From JAHBXE01 sp044222195 (GTDB taxonomy: Bacteria > Planctomycetota > Phycisphaerae > Phycisphaerales > UBA1924), in the NCBI GenBank assembly GCA_044222195.1, contig JBGANS010000006.1, forward strand, positions 124,001-188,000: DNA of 64,000 nucleotides, given 5' to 3'. The translations under genes and the position numbers were made by a program. This document shows, one piece after another, positions 60,290-64,000 of the stretch. Position 1 is the stretch's first letter. The number at the start of each line of letters is the position of its first letter. The notes below the pieces were generated by a model, which did not search any database, was not told the DNA's origin, and was given only the letters and a program-made list of their open reading frames with translations.

Positions 60290-61639
60290 TCAGGCCGGTT
60301 TGATCGTGCCCTGGATGGGGCGGTCTTCCAGAGCCATGGGGTCTGTCGGCCGCGTGTTGACCAGTTCGCCCGACATGGGGTTGAAGCGAGAGCCGTAGAG
60401 GGCGACCTTGCGGTTGGAGTTGTACTTGGGAAGCAGGGGATAGATCGCGACCAAGAGCCCGGCGAGGAGCACGTTCGCCGCGAGCATGGGAACGAGATCG
60501 GTGAGGTCGAGATACACCATGACGCTGGTGACGACGACGCAGACGAGGGCGATGGGGATGACCGCCTGCCAGGCCATCATCATGACCTGGTCGAAGCGCA
60601 TGCGCGGGAGGGTCCAGCGGATGACCATCATGAAGCAGATGAGGAGGACGACCTTGGTCAGGTAGACGGAGATCTTGGCGAGGACGCCGAGGAGCGTGAC
60701 GTTCTCGGGGCTGAAGACGTGGCCGGGGCCGAGGACCCACTCGGCCGGGAGGTGGTAGCCCCCGAGGAACAGGAGCGCGAAGAAGGCGCACGACGTGGTC
60801 ATGTGCGCGTACTCGGCGAGGAAGAAGAGGGCGAAGCGCATCGAGGAATACTCGGTGTGGTAGCCGCCGACGAGTTCCTGTTCGGCCTCGGCGTTGTCGA
60901 AGGGGGCGCGGTTGGCTTCGGCGAGGATGGAGATGAAGAAAATGGTGGCCGCGAGGGGCATGGCGAGGACAAGCCAGCCGTGCTGGGCCTGGTACCGGAC
61001 GATTCCGTCGGGCACGACGGTGCCGGTGACGAGCAGGACGCAGAGGAGGGAGAGGCCGAGCGGGATCTCGTAGGCGAGCATCTGGGCGGTGGAACGCAGG
61101 CCGCCGAGGAAGGAGTACTTGTTGTTGCTGGCCCAGCCGCCGAGGGTGACGCCGTAGACGCCAAGGGAGGCGACGGCGAGCATGTAGATGATCCCGACGT
61201 TGACACTCGCGCCGGCGACCTGGACATCGCCGCCCGCGATCGACCAGTTGAGGATCGGGATGCGGAAGTCGCCGATATGCCAGACGCCGCCCCAAGGGAT
61301 CACGGCAAAGCCGATCAGGGCCGGAACGACGATGGTCATGGGGGCAAGGGTGAAGAGCGCCTTGTCCACCTTCTCGGGGGTGTAGTCCTCCTTGAGGAAG
61401 AACTTGATGCCGTCGGCGAGGGGCTGGCCGAGGCCGAAGCAGCCCTTGAGGAAACTGAGGAAGGGCAGGCCGAAGTCAAACCCGACGCGGTTGGGGCCGA
61501 CTCGGTCCTGGATGTAGGCGGAAATCTTGCGCTCGAGGTAGATCGAGTACGTGACGATTCCCAGGATGATGTGGACGAACAGGATGACGGCGATCGTGCT
61601 GACGATGACCTGGGCCGTCAGGAAGGACGGGGTATCCAT
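60290..61639 (-). CDS. nuoH: NADH-quinone oxidoreductase subunit H
   Basis: This protein has 449 residues from the ATG complementary to 61637-61639; eight or more membrane helices. Signatures are YLERKISAYIQDRVGPNRVG, GGWASNNKYSFLGGLRSTAQMLAYEIPLGL, ISILAEANRAPFDNAEAEQELVGGYHTEYSSMRFALFFLAEY. It forms the quinone site of complex I. It is longer than E. coli NuoH (325), mainly from loops and a C-terminal tail. No other nuo gene is in this window, and its neighbours are not respiratory. Confidence 0.93.
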   Translation of the reverse strand: MDTPSFLTAQVIVSTIAVILFVHIILGIVTYSIYLERKISAYIQDRVGPNRVGFDFGLPFLSFLKGCFGLGQPLADGIKFFLKEDYTPEKVDKALFTLAPMTIVVPALIGFAVIPWGGVWHIGDFRIPILNWSIAGGDVQVAGASVNVGIIYMLAVASLGVYGVTLGGWASNNKYSFLGGLRSTAQMLAYEIPLGLSLLCVLLVTGTVVPDGIVRYQAQHGWLVLAMPLAATIFFISILAEANRAPFDNAEAEQELVGGYHTEYSSMRFALFFLAEYAHMTTSCAFFALLFLGGYHLPAEWVLGPGHVFSPENVTLLGVLAKISVYLTKVVLLICFMMVIRWTLPRMRFDQVMMMAWQAVIPIALVCVVVTSVMVYLDLTDLVPMLAANVLLAGLLVAIYPLLPKYNSNRKVALYGSRFNPMSGELVNTRPTDPMALEDRPIQGTIKPA

Positions 61640-61672
61640 AGGGGCCAACTGTATCAACTACGGGGCGTGGCG

Positions 61673-62455
61673 TCAGGCGACCTGGAACGTCCCGGATTCG
61701 TTGACCGTTGGTTCGTAGCCGCTCTTGACGACGAGATCGTCGTAAAGCGTGGCAAACTCGATCGCGACCCGATCGGTGAAGTGGCGTTTCCAGTCTCCGG
61801 CGACGCCGCGGCGAAAGTGGGATACGCCGTCGGTTCCCCTGGGCCGACCGGACATGGCTTCGAAACTGCGCATCTCGAGCGCGAGGGAAAGGCGCTGGTC
61901 GTCGGCGTCGATGGCGCAGGCGTCGAGAATGGCTCGGAAGCCGTGCCAGGGGTCGTCGACGAGCGATTCGAAGCGGGTCACGAGGGTGTCGGGGGCGTTC
62001 ATCCAGGTGCTGCCGATCATGGTGAGGCCATAAAAGTCGGGGTGGTTGACGAGGTAGAGGAGGCCGTTCTCCTTGTCCATGGCCTGAAGCTTCTCGCGGT
62101 GCATGAGCACGACCGGGTTCTCGTCGTGGGTCTTGAAGAGGCTGAAGTAGCAGGAGACCAGGGTGTCGCGGAGATCGCGGAGGACGACAAACTTGCGGTG
62201 GGGAGCGCGGGCGAAGGGGGATTCATCGAAACGGAGGCGGTTCAGGTAGAGCGGGGTGTAGATCCGGCCGGGCTCGATCTGCATGAACTCGATGCCGTCG
62301 GCGACCGCGGGGGGTGGGATAAGGACGCGGGTGGGCTCGAGCTCGGTGAGCACTCCCTGGACCCACGTGGACCCGGCCTTCCAAGTGGTGATGTGGTAGA
62401 CGGCTGGGAGGTGGGCGAAGGGGGGAGCTTCCGGCGTTGGAGGTAGATCGCTCAT
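61673..62455 (-). CDS. Sulfotransferase (type 1, PF00685-like)
   Basis: This protein has 260 residues from the ATG complementary to 62453-62455; the frame extends upstream without support. The PAPS 5'-phosphosulfate loop is ITTWKAGSTWVQ near residue 20. The 3'-phosphate motif is VVLRDLRDTLVSCYFSLF, and the C-terminal FRRGVAGDWKRHFT corresponds to the RKGxxGDWKxxFT motif. It transfers sulfate to an unknown acceptor, plausibly a glycan. It lies 33 bases before nuoH on the same strand. Confidence 0.85.
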   Translation of the reverse strand: MSDLPPTPEAPPFAHLPAVYHITTWKAGSTWVQGVLTELEPTRVLIPPPAVADGIEFMQIEPGRIYTPLYLNRLRFDESPFARAPHRKFVVLRDLRDTLVSCYFSLFKTHDENPVVLMHREKLQAMDKENGLLYLVNHPDFYGLTMIGSTWMNAPDTLVTRFESLVDDPWHGFRAILDACAIDADDQRLSLALEMRSFEAMSGRPRGTDGVSHFRRGVAGDWKRHFTDRVAIEFATLYDDLVVKSGYEPTVNESGTFQVA

Positions 62456-62546
62456 CGGATGCTCCGCAACGAAACACGCACCAGGCGCCCGGCACGGAGA
62501 CGCTTTCCGTGCGAGGCGCGCCGGCCTCAAGGCCTCGTACTCCGAC

Positions 62547-63359
62547 CTATCCGCGGACGCCAAGCCGACAGGCTTGCTCCTCGAACAGCGCTTTGGCGAA
62601 CTCGTACAGCTCGACGTCGAACTGGTTCACCTGTCGAATGACCTCCAGCGCGGCGGGATCGATCTCCGACAGCGGTGGACGGTCAGGATTGACGTTCTTT
62701 CGTTCGCGGGCCGGGCTGCGGTTCCACCCGAACGCAGATTCGAGGCAGCGGAGGCTTTCGTCGAAGCGCTCCATGAGGCCGAAGGCCGCGAAGCCGTGCT
62801 CGAGGTTCCACTTGGCTTCGTCGAGAAGGGAGCGGTCAACCCGCTCGATGTCGAAGTGGTGGGGCTCGGTCAGCCAGCGGACCTGGTCGTTGTCGAGCTC
62901 GTGGCTGACGCGGGTCATGGCGAACTCGTAGAGCGTGTAGCCGCGCTGGGCGACGATGGGGTGGAGGTAGTGCGTGGTGTCGGAGAGCACGTAGTAGTAG
63001 TGGGAGACGACTCGGTCGACCGGGTCGCGGAGCATGGTCATGTAGGTCGCGGGCTCGGGCAAGTACCGGTGGACTCCGTAGTGAACGTGTCCGACGAGGA
63101 CGTCGAACGAAGCGCGTTCTTCTTCATCAACGCCCGGGAAGTCCAGCCATTGCTGGGTGTCGCCTGTGAAGCGATAGAACTTGCCCCCGGGGTAGTGGCT
63201 GAGGATGCTCTCCTGAAGGGTTGAACCGCCGGCCTTGGGGATGTGAACGAATACCAAGGGGCGCGGCCAGAAGCGGTGCGCCGGGACCGGGCGGGGGAGC
63301 GTGACATGGCGTGGCCGCTCAGCCACCTTGGGTTGTCCCGCTTCTCCGGTCGTCCGCAT
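62547..63359 (-). CDS. Sulfotransferase family 2-like protein
   Basis: This 270-residue protein has a PAPS loop VFVHIPKAGGSTLQESIL near residue 37 and the 3'-phosphate motif MLRDPVDRVVSHYYYVL near residue 109. This is the arrangement of heparan-sulfate-2-sulfotransferase-like (PF03567/PF13469) enzymes. It is a second, unrelated-type sulfotransferase adjacent to the first, in the same direction and 91 bases upstream of it. Likely modifies a surface polysaccharide. Confidence 0.85.
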   Translation of the reverse strand: MRTTGEAGQPKVAERPRHVTLPRPVPAHRFWPRPLVFVHIPKAGGSTLQESILSHYPGGKFYRFTGDTQQWLDFPGVDEEERASFDVLVGHVHYGVHRYLPEPATYMTMLRDPVDRVVSHYYYVLSDTTHYLHPIVAQRGYTLYEFAMTRVSHELDNDQVRWLTEPHHFDIERVDRSLLDEAKWNLEHGFAAFGLMERFDESLRCLESAFGWNRSPARERKNVNPDRPPLSEIDPAALEVIRQVNQFDVELYEFAKALFEEQACRLGVRG

Positions 63360-63446
63360 GAGTACACACTACCGCGGCCGGGCTCGAAGTGCTATCCGGA
63401 TGCCCGGAATTTGGCCTTTTCACGGCGAGGCGCATTCAATGAGCGC

Positions 63447-64000
63447 ATGAAAGTCTGCCTGGTGTCCCGGGAATACCCGCCGTTCTTTGGCGGTGGGATC
63501 GGGACATACAACGTTCAGTGGGCGAGGGCACTGGCCAAGGGTGGCCACACGGCGGTCGTGGTGACGGTGTCGGACGACGGAACGACCGGGCGAGAGACTT
63601 CGAACGGCGTGACCGTGGTGCGGCTCCCGTTTCTGAAGGGAACCGATTGGTCAGGTCCCCACCGGGCGATTGCCACGCCGGAAAACATCGCGGCGTTTCG
63701 AGCGCTCTCGCCGGTATCGGTCTTTGCCCGCCAGGTGGAGCTGGCGATGCCCGCGCTGGTCAACGAGTTTGGATTCGACGTGATCGAGGTTCCGGACACG
63801 GGGGCGCTGGCCTGGTTCGGGCTGAACAGCCGGCGCACGGGCGGCGCGTGGGCCGGTTGCCCTCCGGTGGTGACAACCATTCACTCACCATCGGCGTGGA
63901 TAGCGGAGTTCAATCGGCAGCCGCAGGCAACCCGCGCGGACCATGAGCTGGTGTCGATGGAGTACGAGAGCGCGGTCTGGTCCGATGCGCTCATCAGCCC
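63447..64000 (+). CDS. GT4-family glycosyltransferase, 3'-truncated by window edge
   Basis: From the ATG at 63447 the frame stays open to the window end (184 full codons). The start MKVCLVSREYPPFFGGGIGTYN is the N-terminal signature of GT4 glycosyltransferases (Gly-rich loop after the first strand). FDVIEVPDTGALAWF and VVTTIHSPSAWI follow, as in the N-terminal Rossmann domain. An ATG at 63439 runs into a stop. It is divergent from the sulfotransferase genes (about 90 bases between). Confidence 0.85.
   Translation, partial: MKVCLVSREYPPFFGGGIGTYNVQWARALAKGGHTAVVVTVSDDGTTGRETSNGVTVVRLPFLKGTDWSGPHRAIATPENIAAFRALSPVSVFARQVELAMPALVNEFGFDVIEVPDTGALAWFGLNSRRTGGAWAGCPPVVTTIHSPSAWIAEFNRQPQATRADHELVSMEYESAVWSDALIS

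Noticed and set aside
60266..62446. 726-codon plus-strand open frame opposite nuoH and the sulfotransferase
   Set aside because: Asp/Glu/Gly/Val-rich shadow of minus-strand genes with clear nuoH motifs.

Overview
The window is a high-GC, gene-dense bacterial chromosome segment with a diderm (outer-membrane) gene set. It carries a complete type II secretion (T2SS) core operon, a two-partner secretion (TPS) pair, many signal peptides and lipoboxes, a DUF1573-type protein, and sulfotransferases beside glycosyltransferases. Together these suggest a planctomycete, possibly of the Phycisphaerae. That placement is an inference from gene content and style; there is no rRNA or other marker gene here to prove it.

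Layout. 1-6.6 kb: a truncated secreted-type protein gene, a methyltransferase, an exported esterase, a DinB-like protein, a GT87-type membrane glycosyltransferase and a GNAT acetyltransferase. 6.6-10.75 kb: a less GC-rich, compositionally different stretch. It has a predicted promoter and three consecutive secreted-protein genes: a 14-cysteine small protein, a LolA-like protein coupled to it by an ATGA overlap, and a DUF1573 protein. An unknown helical protein follows. 10.75-13.7 kb (minus strand): a metallo-beta-lactamase-fold hydrolase, a small membrane protein, a HigB/HigA-type toxin-antitoxin pair with a visible promoter and operator, and an exported methyltransferase. 13.97-19.13 kb: an HrpA-type DEAH helicase and an FAD monooxygenase.

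19.2-37.3 kb is the secretion block. Three tandem paralogous exported helical proteins precede an 11-gene chain gspE-F-G-H-I-J-K-L-M-C(-like)-D, in which each gene overlaps the next by 1 to 10 bases, followed by a lipoprotein gene. 37.3-39.7 kb holds tag, an atypical SDR and an Fpg/Nei glycosylase. 39.7-43.7 kb (minus) is a periplasmic PaoABC-like molybdenum hydroxylase operon ending in an overlapping gene for a six-cysteine 79-residue protein. A divergent MOSC-domain gene may serve cofactor handling. 44.4-48.6 kb: a HAD phosphatase, a membrane/spermidine-synthase fusion and chorismate synthase.

48.65-57.6 kb (minus) is the TPS pair: a 2266-residue TpsA exoprotein with an 81-residue repeat array, and its TpsB transporter. 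A small lipoprotein, a tRNA-Cys with an unusually long variable region, and a secreted protein with a duplicated domain follow. 59.3-64 kb: a methyltransferase, an isolated nuoH, two sulfotransferases and the start of a GT4 glycosyltransferase, apparently part of a surface-glycan region.

Base composition is itself informative. The plus strand is C-rich before about 3 kb and G-rich from about 10.8 kb to the end, whichever strand is coding, with a mixed zone between.
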